Positions 1-8,117 of a stretch of 64,000 nt of DNA are shown here, piece by piece (the first letter of the stretch is position 1; each line of letters starts with the position of its first letter). The position numbers and the translations under genes are program-made. This DNA is from JBDSSS01 sp963764195 (GTDB lineage: Bacteria > Actinomycetota > Actinomycetes > Actinomycetales > Dermatophilaceae), in assembly GCA_963764195.1 (NCBI GenBank), contig CAVXRG010000003.1:682001-746000 (forward strand). Direction: 5' to 3'. Under the pieces are notes generated by a model that saw only the letters and a program-made list of their open reading frames with translations, searched no databases and was not told where the DNA came from.

Positions 1-2
1 CC

Positions 3-1286
3 GGCGTGGAGTACGACGTCGAGCCGTTCGGCGACCAGCTGCTCGTCATCCACAACGCGGGCCGGCCCAACTTCGAGCTCGCCGTCGCCCCGGTGACGAG
101 CGAGAGCCCGGACGACTGGCGGTCGCTGTCGGTCACGACGGAGGACGAGTACGTCACGGGCGCAGAGGGTTTCGACGACTTCCTCGCGATCGCGCTGCGC
201 AGCGAGGGCCAGACCCGGGTGCGGGTTGTCCTGCGGGACGAGTCGTCGCCGACCGGCCTGGGGGAGAGCCACGACATCGACTTCGGCGAGGCGGTCGGCA
301 CCGTCGCGATCGGGTCCAACCCCGAGAGCAGCACCCCGACCGTTCAGGTCATGCACGAGTCACTCGTGTCACCGCGCAGCATCAGCGACTACGACGTGCG
401 CACCCGCACCCTGACCACCCTCAAGCAGCAGGAGGTCCGGGGCGGGCACGACCCCGAGGACTACGTGCAGGCGCAGGCGTGGGCGACCGCACCGGACGGC
501 ACCGAGGTCCCGATCTCCCTCGTCCACCACCGGGACACCCCCCTCGACGGGACGGCGCCGGGCCTGCTCAACGGCTACGGCTCCTACGGCATACCGAGCG
601 ACCCGTGGTTCTCCGTGCTCCGGCTCTCCCTGCTCCAGCGGGGCTGGGTCTTCGCCGTCGCCCACGTGCGCGGCGGCTCGGAGCTGGGGCGCCCGTGGTA
701 CGACGACGGGAAGCTGATGGCCAAGACGAACACCTTCACCGACTTCATCGCCTGCGCCGACCACCTCATCAACACCGGCGTCGTCGCGCCCGACCGCCTC
801 GCGGCCGAAGGCGGTTCCGCCGGGGGCCTGCTCATGGGGGTCCTCGTCAACACCGCGGCCGACCGCTTCCGCTTCGTCCACGCGTCGGTGCCCTTCGTCG
901 ACGCGCTCACGACGATCCTCGACCCCTCCCTGCCGCTCACGGTCATCGAGTGGGAGGAGTGGGGCAACCCGCTCGAGGACCCGGCGGCCTACGCGCTGAT
1001 GAAGTCCTACACGCCGTACGAGAACGTCGCCGACGAGCGGCACCCAGCCCTGCTCGTGACGACGGCGCTCGGCGACACCCGTGTCTACGCGACGGAGCCG
1101 GCGAAGTGGGTGGCCGCCCTGCGCCACGTCACGCGCGACCGGTCAGACACCGCGCCGATCATCTTCCGCACCGAGCTCGCCGCCGGGCACGGGGGTCGCT
1201 CGGGGCGCTACGACACGTGGCGCCAGTGGGCCTGGGAGACCGCGGTGCTCATCGACCAGACGCGTTCGCGGCCGGTCACACCCTGA
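3..1286 (+). CDS. Oligopeptidase B / S9A prolyl oligopeptidase, C-terminal part
   Basis: Serine peptidase of the prolyl oligopeptidase family that cleaves small peptides after basic residues (oligopeptidase B) or proline. The gene enters from the left edge. About 426 codons are present, against about 700 in the full family, so most of the N-terminal propeller is missing from view. The catalytic domain is complete: the nucleophile lies in GGSAGG (Ser near 271 of the visible part), the Asp in LGDTRV (near 357) and the His in AAGHGGRSG (near 395). The spacing of about 86 and 38 residues is close to that of the known enzyme. It ends 42 bases before hisD and is unrelated to the histidine genes. 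The oligopeptidase B subtype is the best match, but proline specificity cannot be excluded from this half. Confidence 0.88.
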   Translation, partial: GVEYDVEPFGDQLLVIHNAGRPNFELAVAPVTSESPDDWRSLSVTTEDEYVTGAEGFDDFLAIALRSEGQTRVRVVLRDESSPTGLGESHDIDFGEAVGTVAIGSNPESSTPTVQVMHESLVSPRSISDYDVRTRTLTTLKQQEVRGGHDPEDYVQAQAWATAPDGTEVPISLVHHRDTPLDGTAPGLLNGYGSYGIPSDPWFSVLRLSLLQRGWVFAVAHVRGGSELGRPWYDDGKLMAKTNTFTDFIACADHLINTGVVAPDRLAAEGGSAGGLLMGVLVNTAADRFRFVHASVPFVDALTTILDPSLPLTVIEWEEWGNPLEDPAAYALMKSYTPYENVADERHPALLVTTALGDTRVYATEPAKWVAALRHVTRDRSDTAPIIFRTELAAGHGGRSGRYDTWRQWAWETAVLIDQTRSRPVTP

Positions 1287-1316
1287 CACGTCGTCGAGAG
1301 CGCTCGGGGCGCCTCC

Positions 1317-1328
1317 TAGACTTGCCCC
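1317..1328 (+). promoter_or_regulatory. Leaderless -10 element of the his operon
   Basis: TAGACT followed by exactly six bases and then the hisD ATG. No Shine-Dalgarno sequence lies before the ATG. This -10 to start-codon distance puts the transcription start at or next to the A of ATG, so the operon mRNA is probably leaderless. The same arrangement recurs at many genes in this window. Confidence 0.6.
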
Positions 1329-2678
1329 ATGATGTCCACTCTCGACCTGCGCGGGCGCACGCTCGACGTGCGCTTCCTCCGGCAGGCCATGCCCCGTGCC
1401 GAGTTCGACGTCACGGCCGCCCTGGAGCAGGTGCGGCCGATCTGCGAGGACGTCGCCCATCGCGGAGCGGAGGCGCTGCGCGACCTCGGGGAGCGCTTCG
1501 ACGGGGTGCGCCCGACCCGGCTGCGCGTCCCGGCCGACGTGCTGGCAGCGGCCCTCGAGCAGCTCGCACCCGATCTGCGCGAGGCGCTCGAGGAGTCGAT
1601 CCGCCGCGCCCGCCTCGTCCACGCCGACCAGCGCCGCACCGACACCTCGACCCTGGTCGTGCCCGGAGGCGTCGTCACCGAGCGCTGGGTGCCCGTCGAC
1701 CGGGTCGGGCTCTACGTGCCGGGCGGCATCGCCGTCTACCCCAGCAGCGTCATCATGAACGTCGTCCCGGCCCAGCTGGCAGAGGTCGGCTCGCTCGCGG
1801 TGGCCTCACCGCCGCAGCGGGAGAACACCGGCGTCTTCACCGGTTACCCGAACCCCACGATCCTCGCGACCTGCGCGCTGCTCGGGGTGGAGGAGGTCTA
1901 CGCCGTCGGTGGCGCCCAGGCCGTCGCGATGTTCGCCTACGGCTTCGAGGAGGAGCTCGACGGCGAGCGGGTCGTCTGCGACCCGGCCGCCCTCGTCACC
2001 GGTCCCGGCAACATCTACGTCGTCGCAGCCAAGCGCCTGCTCAAGGGCCTGATCGGCATCGACTCCGAGGCGGGACCGACCGAGATCGCGATCCTCGCCG
2101 ACGACTCCGCCGACCCCGAGCTCGTCGCCGCCGACCTGATCAGCCAGGCCGAGCACGACCCGCTCGCCGCCGCCGTCCTCGTCACCGACAGCGAGCCGCT
2201 CGTCGAGGCGACCCGGGCCGCGCTCGAGCGCCGGGTGCCGGCGACGAAGCACGCCGAGCGCGTCCTGACCTCCCTCGCCGGCCGCCAGTCGCGCCTCGTC
2301 CTCGTCGACGACCTCGACGCCGGTCTCGACGTCGTCAACGCGTATGCCGCCGAGCACCTCGAGATCCAGACCCGCGACGCCGCTGTGGTGGCCGCCCGGG
2401 TCCGCAACGCCGGGGCCGTCTTCGTCGGGGCCCACGCCCCGGTGAGCCTCGGCGACTACGCCGCCGGCTCCAACCACGTGCTCCCGACGGCGGGCTGCGC
2501 CTGCCACTCGAGCGGCCTGTCGGTGCAGTCCTTCCTGCGCGGCATCCACGTCATCGACTACGACGAGGCCGCCCTGCGCGGTGTCGCCCGGCACGTCGTC
2601 ACCCTCGCCCAGGCTGAGGACCTCCCCGCCCACGGCGAGGCGGTCACGGCCCGGTTCGGGGACGAGGTCCCCTCGTGA
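1329..2678 (+). CDS. hisD: Histidinol dehydrogenase
   Basis: NAD-dependent, zinc-containing enzyme that performs the last two oxidations of histidine synthesis, L-histidinol to L-histidine. It has 449 residues, slightly longer than the usual 430-440. Family signatures are present: the zinc-ligand region SQAEHDP, the catalytic pair in AAEHLEIQ, and the C-terminal CACHSSGLSVQSFLR segment carrying a further histidine. The first ATG is taken as the start because of the -10 six bases upstream; an ATG codon follows immediately and is an equally good alternative. The stop codon overlaps the hisC GTG, which implies translational coupling. First gene of a hisD-C-B-H-priA operon. Confidence 0.96.
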   Translation: MMSTLDLRGRTLDVRFLRQAMPRAEFDVTAALEQVRPICEDVAHRGAEALRDLGERFDGVRPTRLRVPADVLAAALEQLAPDLREALEESIRRARLVHADQRRTDTSTLVVPGGVVTERWVPVDRVGLYVPGGIAVYPSSVIMNVVPAQLAEVGSLAVASPPQRENTGVFTGYPNPTILATCALLGVEEVYAVGGAQAVAMFAYGFEEELDGERVVCDPAALVTGPGNIYVVAAKRLLKGLIGIDSEAGPTEIAILADDSADPELVAADLISQAEHDPLAAAVLVTDSEPLVEATRAALERRVPATKHAERVLTSLAGRQSRLVLVDDLDAGLDVVNAYAAEHLEIQTRDAAVVAARVRNAGAVFVGAHAPVSLGDYAAGSNHVLPTAGCACHSSGLSVQSFLRGIHVIDYDEAALRGVARHVVTLAQAEDLPAHGEAVTARFGDEVPS

Positions 2679-3868
2679 CGGGGGCCGACGGTGCGGGCGC
2701 GCCCAGCGAGGTGCAGCGGCTGCTCCGTCCCGACCTGCGCGGCCGCACGGCCTACGGCGCGCCCCAGCTCGACGTCGCCGTTCGGCTCAACACCAACGAG
2801 AACTCCCACCCGGTGCCACCGGTCGTCGTCGAGGCCGTCCTCGCGGCGCTCGCCGACGACGTCGCGGGCCTCAACCGCTATCCCGACCGGGACTTCACCG
2901 ACCTGCGCAAGGCGCTGACGGCATACCTCGAGAAGCAGTCGGGGGTGTCGGTGACGCCCGAGCAGGTGTGGGCCGGCAACGGCTCCAACGAGGTGCTGTC
3001 GCACGTCGTGCAGGCCTTCGGCGGGCCCGGGCGCACCGCGCTCGGGTTCACGCCGAGCTACTCGATGCACCCGATCATCAGCGAGACCCTCGGCACGACG
3101 TGGGTCGACGGGATGCGCGGCGCCGGTGACCTCGACCCCGACCAGGGCTCGTTCGACCTCACCGCCGAGTCCGCGGCCGAGCAGGCCCGGCAGCACGACC
3201 CGTCGGTGGTCTTCCTCTGCTCGCCCAACAACCCGACCGGGACGGCGCTGCCGTTCGAGGTCATCGCCGCGGTCCTCGACGCGGCACCCGACGCGATCGT
3301 CGTCGTCGACGAGGCGTATGCCGAGTTCGCCCGGCCGGGCACGCGGAGCGCGCTCACCCTGCTCGCCGAGCACCCCCGCCTCGTCGTCACCCGCACGATG
3401 AGCAAGGCGTTCGCCTTCGCCGGCGGCCGGCTCGGCTACCTCGTCGCCTCCGCCGAGCTCGTCGACGCCCTCCGCCTCGTCCGGCTGCCCTACCACCTGA
3501 GCAGCCCGACGCAGACGATCGCCCGGGTCGCGCTCGAGCACGCCGACGTCATGCTCGCCACGGTCGCCGACATCAAGACCCAGCGCGACCGCCTCGTCGC
3601 GGAGCTCCACCGCCTCGGCGCCGAACCCGTCGCAAGCGACAGCAACTTCGTCCTCTTCGGCGGGCTCGCCGACGAGCAGGCCACCTGGCAGGCGCTGCTC
3701 GACCAGGGCGTCCTCGTCCGCGACGTCGGCATCGCCCACCACCTGCGCGTCACGGCGGGGGACGCCGCCGAGACGACCGCCTTCCTCGAGGCGATCGCCC
3801 GGCTCACCCCGGACCACCTCGCCCGCGCCGCGACCCCCGAGACCTCCCCCCGAAAGCAGGAGCCATGA
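2675..3868 (+). CDS. hisC: Histidinol-phosphate aminotransferase
   Basis: PLP-dependent class I/II aminotransferase that converts imidazole-acetol phosphate to histidinol phosphate. It has 397 residues. It shows the SPNNPTG cofactor-binding motif and the Schiff-base lysine in TRTMSKAFAFAGGRLGYL, followed by the arginine-containing C-terminal strand. It starts at a GTG that overlaps the hisD stop and ends in an ATGA overlap with hisB, so it is embedded in a coupled operon. Position between hisD and hisB is the usual actinobacterial order, which makes the assignment to HisC rather than an aromatic aminotransferase secure. Confidence 0.95.
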   Translation: MTGADGAGAPSEVQRLLRPDLRGRTAYGAPQLDVAVRLNTNENSHPVPPVVVEAVLAALADDVAGLNRYPDRDFTDLRKALTAYLEKQSGVSVTPEQVWAGNGSNEVLSHVVQAFGGPGRTALGFTPSYSMHPIISETLGTTWVDGMRGAGDLDPDQGSFDLTAESAAEQARQHDPSVVFLCSPNNPTGTALPFEVIAAVLDAAPDAIVVVDEAYAEFARPGTRSALTLLAEHPRLVVTRTMSKAFAFAGGRLGYLVASAELVDALRLVRLPYHLSSPTQTIARVALEHADVMLATVADIKTQRDRLVAELHRLGAEPVASDSNFVLFGGLADEQATWQALLDQGVLVRDVGIAHHLRVTAGDAAETTAFLEAIARLTPDHLARAATPETSPRKQEP

Positions 3869-4470
3869 CCGCCCACCGCACGGCGAGCATCAGCCGCGCC
3901 ACGTCCGAGTCGTCGGTCGAGCTCACCCTCGACCTCGACGGCACCGGCCGGTCCGACGTCACGACGGGCGTGCCGTTCTACGACCACATGCTCGCGTCGT
4001 TCGCCAAGCACTCGCTCATCGACCTCACCGTCCGCGCGACGGGTGACATCGAGGTCGACGTCCACCACACGGTCGAGGACACCGCGATCGTCCTCGGCCA
4101 GGCGCTGCGCGAGGCCCTCGGTGACAAGGCGGGGATCTCCCGCTTCGGCGACGCCACCGTGCCGCTCGACGAGGCCCTCTGCCACGCCGTCGTCGACGTC
4201 GCCGGCCGCCCCTACGTCGTCCACGAGGGTGAACCGGAGGGTCAGCAGTACGTCCTCGTCGGCGGGCACTTCACCGGGTCGATGACCCGCCACGTGTTCG
4301 AGTCCTTCGCGACGAACGCGGGCCTCTGCCTGCACGTGCGTGTCCTCGCCGGGCGCGACCCGCACCACATCGTCGAGGCGCAGTTCAAGGCGGTCGCCCG
4401 GGCGCTGCGGTCCGCCGTCGCGCGCGACCCGCGCGTCGAGGGCGTTCCGAGCGCCAAGGGCGCCCTCTGA
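3865..4470 (+). CDS. hisB: Imidazoleglycerol-phosphate dehydratase
   Basis: Manganese-dependent dehydratase that converts imidazole glycerol phosphate to imidazole-acetol phosphate. With 201 residues it is the monofunctional form, without the phosphatase domain fused in enterobacteria. The metal-binding signatures are clear: FYDHMLASFAKHS, DVHHTVEDTAIVLGQAL and the C-terminal HHIVEAQFKAVARAL. The start overlaps the hisC stop (ATGA). hisH follows after a single base. Confidence 0.96.
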   Translation: MTAHRTASISRATSESSVELTLDLDGTGRSDVTTGVPFYDHMLASFAKHSLIDLTVRATGDIEVDVHHTVEDTAIVLGQALREALGDKAGISRFGDATVPLDEALCHAVVDVAGRPYVVHEGEPEGQQYVLVGGHFTGSMTRHVFESFATNAGLCLHVRVLAGRDPHHIVEAQFKAVARALRSAVARDPRVEGVPSAKGAL

Positions 4471-4471
4471 G

Positions 4472-5110
4472 ATGAGCGCGAACGTCGTCGTCCTCGACTA
4501 CGGCAGCGGCAACGTCCGCTCCGCCGTGCGTGCCCTCGAGCGGGTTGGCGCGTCGGTGACGCTGACGGCCGACCTCGCCGCCGCGCGGGAGTGTGACGGG
4601 CTCTTCGTGCCCGGCGTCGGCAACTTCCACGCCTGCATGGACGGGCTCGTCGCCGCCCAGGGTCCGCGGATCATCGACACCCGCCTCAGCGGCGGCCGTC
4701 CGGTGCTCGGCGTCTGCGTCGGCATGCAGGTGATGTTCGACGGCTCGACCGAACCGTCCGCGTCCCCGCGGGAGGGGCTCGGGCAGTGGCCGGGCACCGT
4801 CGACCGGCTGGCCGCCGAGGTCGTGCCGCACATGGGCTGGTCCACGGTCGAGGTCGGGGAGGGCTCCGCGCTCTTCGCCGGCGTCGAGGACGAGCGCTTC
4901 TACTTCGTCCACTCGTATGCCGCCCAGCGCTGGCTCATCGAGCCCTCGGGCGCCTTCGTCGCCGTCACGCCGAGCGTGACGTGGGCCGAGCACGGCGGGC
5001 GCTTCGTCGCCGCCGTGGAGAACGGGCCCCTGTCGGCGACCCAGTTCCACCCGGAGAAGTCCGGCGACGCGGGGGCCCAGCTGCTCGAGAACTGGGTCCG
5101 CAGCCTCTGA
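4472..5110 (+). CDS. hisH: Imidazole glycerol phosphate synthase, glutaminase subunit
   Basis: Class I glutamine amidotransferase that supplies ammonia to HisF for imidazole glycerol phosphate formation. It has 212 residues from the ATG directly after the hisB stop; a longer reading would run into hisB. It shows the oxyanion loop FVPGVGNFHACM, the nucleophile in LGVCVGMQVMF and the catalytic His-Glu in TQFHPEKSG. The nucleophile motif reads GVCVG where GICLG is usual, a conservative change. HisH needs HisF, but no hisF is present in this window and the next his gene is priA, so hisF must lie elsewhere. Confidence 0.94.
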   Translation: MSANVVVLDYGSGNVRSAVRALERVGASVTLTADLAAARECDGLFVPGVGNFHACMDGLVAAQGPRIIDTRLSGGRPVLGVCVGMQVMFDGSTEPSASPREGLGQWPGTVDRLAAEVVPHMGWSTVEVGEGSALFAGVEDERFYFVHSYAAQRWLIEPSGAFVAVTPSVTWAEHGGRFVAAVENGPLSATQFHPEKSGDAGAQLLENWVRSL

Positions 5111-5225
5111 CGACGACGACGACGGCCGCGGCACGGAGGCGGCTCACGGCATACTCGACGGCGACCGCTCACGACCGCCACCGCCGACACCATCCATACG
5201 CCCCCCGACCACAGGAGAACCGACG

Positions 5226-5969
5226 ATGACCGACCAGCCCCGCCTCGAGCTGCTCCCGGCGGTCGACATCGCCGACGGACAGGCGGTCCAGCTCGTCCAG
5301 GGGGTCGCCGGCACCGGCGGCCGGTTCGGCGACCCGTGGGAGGCCGCGCTGGCCTGGCAGGACCAGGGCGCCGAGTGGATCCACCTCGTCGACCTCGACG
5401 CTGCCTTCGGGCGCGGCAGCAACCGCGAGCTGATCGCCACGATCGTCGGCCGGCTCGACCTGCAGGTGGAGCTGTCCGGCGGCATCCGCGACGCCGCCTC
5501 GCTCGAGGCCGCCCTCGCCACCGGGTGCCGCCGGGTCAACATCGGCACCGCTGCCCTCGAGAACCCGGAGTGGACGGCCTCGGTCATCGCCGACCACGGC
5601 GACCGGGTCGCGATCGGCCTCGACGTGCGCGGCACGACCCTGGCGGCCCGGGGCTGGACCCGGGAGGGCGGCAACCTCTGGGAGACGCTCGCGCGGCTCG
5701 ACGACGAGGGCTGCGCCCGCTACGTCGTCACCGACGTCAACAAGGACGGCATGCTCCAGGGCCCCAACGTCGAGCTGCTCCGGGAGGTCTGCGCCCGCAC
5801 CGACCGCCCCGTCGTGGCCTCCGGCGGGGTGTCGACCCTCGCGGACATCCGCGTCATCCGCGAGCTCGTCGGCGACGGCGTCGAGGGCGCCATCGTCGGG
5901 TCGGCGCTCTACCGCGGGGCGTTCACCCTCCCCGAGGCGCTCGAGGTCGCCGGGCGGCCCGGCGCATGA
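5226..5969 (+). CDS. priA: Phosphoribosyl isomerase A (HisA/TrpF bifunctional type)
   Basis: (beta/alpha)8-barrel isomerase acting on ProFAR in histidine synthesis. In actinobacteria the same enzyme usually also isomerises PRA for tryptophan. It has 247 residues. The first catalytic Asp is in LLPAVDIADGQAVQL, a phosphate loop is in ELSGGIRD, and the second catalytic Asp is in VVTDVNKDGM (near residue 170). A Shine-Dalgarno AGGAGA lies before the ATG. It is separated from hisH by 115 bases with no other gene. Dual function is inferred from phylum, not visible in the sequence. It ends in an ATGA overlap with the next gene. Confidence 0.92.
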   Translation: MTDQPRLELLPAVDIADGQAVQLVQGVAGTGGRFGDPWEAALAWQDQGAEWIHLVDLDAAFGRGSNRELIATIVGRLDLQVELSGGIRDAASLEAALATGCRRVNIGTAALENPEWTASVIADHGDRVAIGLDVRGTTLAARGWTREGGNLWETLARLDDEGCARYVVTDVNKDGMLQGPNVELLREVCARTDRPVVASGGVSTLADIRVIRELVGDGVEGAIVGSALYRGAFTLPEALEVAGRPGA

Positions 5970-6805
5970 CCGACGACGCCCGCCCCCCCGCCCCCTCCCG
6001 GTCGAGTGCACACTTTCCCCCGGGGGAAAGTGTGCACTCGACGGACTCGGCGGGGCAGGCGTGGGAGGGCAAGTCGATCCCGTCGCCCGGGTTCGCCGGT
6101 GACGCCGGGGCGGCCGACGCCGACCTCGTCGCGGCCCTCGAGGCCGGGCGCGCGGGCCCCGGTGGCCCGGGCGCCGCTGCCGAGACGGACCTGATGGCCC
6201 GGATCGCCGCCGCCCGCTGGCTCGTCCCGATCGTCGCCGTCGCCACCGAGACGAGCGAGGACCGCACATCGGGCGGGTCGGGTCTCGTGACGGACGCGCG
6301 CAGCGACATGGCAGCGGTCACCCTCACCGCCCCCGACGGCTCGCGCGCGCTGCCGATGTTCACCTCCCTCGAGGCGCTCGCGCGCTGGGACGCGACCGCG
6401 CGGCCGGTGCCGGTGACCGCGGCGGCGGCGGCCCAGTCGGCGATCAGCGAGGCCTGCGACGTGCTCGTCGTCGACGTCGGCTCGGCCCACGCGACCGCGC
6501 TGCGCCCGAGCATGCTGTGGGCGCTCGCCCAGGATCGCGCCTGGCTGCCCAGCCACGAGGATCCGCACGTGGCGGCCGCGGTGTCCTCGGCCGTCCGGCA
6601 GGAGCCGCCCGTCGTGGCCCACCGGGTCGAGGCCGGCGAGCCCGCGGGCAGCGGCGTGCTGCGGGTCGTGCTCACCCTCGAGGCAGGACTCGACGCCGAG
6701 ACGGTGGCCGCCGTCGCGACCCGGGTGGGGGAGCGGCTCGCGACCGACGGCGAGACCCGTGCGAGGATCGACTCCCTGACATTTGCTCTCGAGACGGCCC
6801 CCTGA
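5966..6805 (+). CDS. SseB-like domain protein
   Basis: A 279-residue protein that fits the SseB family often found just after priA in actinobacterial his operons. Its function is unknown. The start is the ATG overlapping the priA stop. The first 60 residues are low-complexity (Pro/Ala/Gly/Ser-rich) and include the product of a 42-bp perfect DNA palindrome. The conserved part begins near residue 75 (DLMARIAAARWLVPIVAV) and contains the family-typical LPMFTSLEALARWD and a final beta/alpha region. It may be co-transcribed with the his genes, but no role in histidine synthesis is known. Confidence 0.8.
   Translation: MTDDARPPAPSRSSAHFPPGESVHSTDSAGQAWEGKSIPSPGFAGDAGAADADLVAALEAGRAGPGGPGAAAETDLMARIAAARWLVPIVAVATETSEDRTSGGSGLVTDARSDMAAVTLTAPDGSRALPMFTSLEALARWDATARPVPVTAAAAAQSAISEACDVLVVDVGSAHATALRPSMLWALAQDRAWLPSHEDPHVAAAVSSAVRQEPPVVAHRVEAGEPAGSGVLRVVLTLEAGLDAETVAAVATRVGERLATDGETRARIDSLTFALETAP
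6001..6042. repeat. Perfect 42-bp palindrome inside a coding region
   Basis: Two 21-base arms (the left begins GTCGAGTGCACACTTT) meet without a spacer at CCCCCGGGGG and are exact reverse complements. It sits 36 bases into the SseB-like gene, in frame, and encodes a linker on either strand. Such perfection in coding DNA is unexpected. It may be an inserted intergenic-type repeat or a cruciform/hairpin element affecting the mRNA. Confidence 0.9.
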
Positions 6806-6824
6806 GGCCAGGGGAGGCGACACC

Positions 6825-8093
6825 GTGAGCACTCCGCTCGGCTTCATGGTCGACCCGGCGGTCGACGCGAAGCGCCGCCACGACCTGCGCCAGATGCGGC
6901 TCGTCGCGACGGGCCTGCTCGTCTTCGCGGCGATCGTCTACCTGCTGACGCGCGGGCACGACGACGGGCTGCTCGGCTTCGTCAACGCCGGCGCCGAGGC
7001 CTCGATGGTCGGCGCCTGCGCGGACTGGTTCGCCGTGACCGCGATCTTCCGACACCCACTCGGCCTGCCGATCCCGCACACCGCCCTCATCCCCCGCAAG
7101 AAGGAGATGATCGGCAAGAGCCTCGAGGAGTTCGTGGGCGAGAACTTCATGCGCGAGGACATCATCCGCGAACGGGTCATCGACGCCGAGCCGACCCGGC
7201 GCGGCGCCGAGTGGGCCCTCGCCCCGGGGCACGCCAAGCGCCTCGTCGACGAGGTCGCGACGGTGACGGCCCACGCGCTCTCGCGGATCCCCGACGAGGA
7301 CGTGCAGACGATCATCGAGCAGGCCGTCCTGCCCCGCCTGATGAGCGAGCCGATCAGCTCGCTCGCGGGCGGGCTGCTCGACCAGGTCGTCCGCGACGAC
7401 GCCCATGTCGGTCTCGTCGACCTCGCGCTCGACGAGGGGCGCAGCTGGCTCGTCGTCAACGAGGACCTCTTCGAGTCACTCATCACCCAGCGCGCCCCCG
7501 CGTGGGTGCCCACGGCCATCAACGACCTCGTCGCCCGCCGGATCCACACCGAGGCGCTCAAGTGGCTCGCCGACATCCGCCGCGACCCGCAGCACGAGGT
7601 GCGCCTCGCACTCGACAAGCTGCTCATCGACCTCGCCGACAACCTCCAGCACGACCCGGCGACGCAGGAGAAGGCCGAGCGGCTCAAGGAGCGGATGCTC
7701 TCGCACCCGCAGGTCTCGGTGACCGCGATGTCCCTGTGGCGCTCGGTCCGGGGCGTGGCGATCGCCGCCCTCGAGGACGAGCACGGCCCGGTGCGCGAGC
7801 GCGCCGTCACCGAGGTCCGCAACCTCGCCGATCGCCTCCTCGCCGACCGCGACCTCCGCGACCGGGTCGACGCACGGATCTGCGACGCGGCGGTGTATGC
7901 CGTCGAGCGCTACGGCACCGAGCTGACCGCCGTGATCAGCCAGACCGTCGACCGGTGGGACGGCAAGGAGACCGCCGAGCGGGTCGAGCTGCAGGTCGGC
8001 CGTGACCTCCAGTTCATCCGGATCAACGGCACCCTCGTCGGTGGCCTCATCGGCGTGCTCATCCACGCCGTCTCGGTCCTGCTGCCCACCTGA
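6825..8093 (+). CDS. DUF445 family membrane protein
   Basis: A 422-residue DUF445 protein of unknown function. One transmembrane helix is near the N-terminus (about residues 23-42, LLVFAAIVYLLT) and another at the very C-terminus (VGGLIGVLIHAVSVLL), with a long alpha-helical middle between them. The conserved family block NAGAEASMVGACADWFAVTAIFRHPLGLPIPHTAL follows the first helix. The GTG start is chosen because GGGGAGG lies about eight bases upstream; extending further would enter the preceding gene. Nineteen bases separate it from the SseB-like gene, so they may share a transcript. Confidence 0.87.
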   Translation: MSTPLGFMVDPAVDAKRRHDLRQMRLVATGLLVFAAIVYLLTRGHDDGLLGFVNAGAEASMVGACADWFAVTAIFRHPLGLPIPHTALIPRKKEMIGKSLEEFVGENFMREDIIRERVIDAEPTRRGAEWALAPGHAKRLVDEVATVTAHALSRIPDEDVQTIIEQAVLPRLMSEPISSLAGGLLDQVVRDDAHVGLVDLALDEGRSWLVVNEDLFESLITQRAPAWVPTAINDLVARRIHTEALKWLADIRRDPQHEVRLALDKLLIDLADNLQHDPATQEKAERLKERMLSHPQVSVTAMSLWRSVRGVAIAALEDEHGPVRERAVTEVRNLADRLLADRDLRDRVDARICDAAVYAVERYGTELTAVISQTVDRWDGKETAERVELQVGRDLQFIRINGTLVGGLIGVLIHAVSVLLPT

Positions 8094-8117
8094 TCCCCCC
8101 ACCTCGCGGCGGGTGCG

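Noticed and set aside
479..2617. 712-codon plus-strand frame across the oligopeptidase and hisD
   Set aside because: Runs out of frame through two recognised genes and is almost pure Arg/Pro/Ala.
5111..5225. Missing hisF between hisH and priA or after priA
   Set aside because: The gap is too short and the genes after priA are an SseB-like and a DUF445 protein; hisF is simply not in the window.
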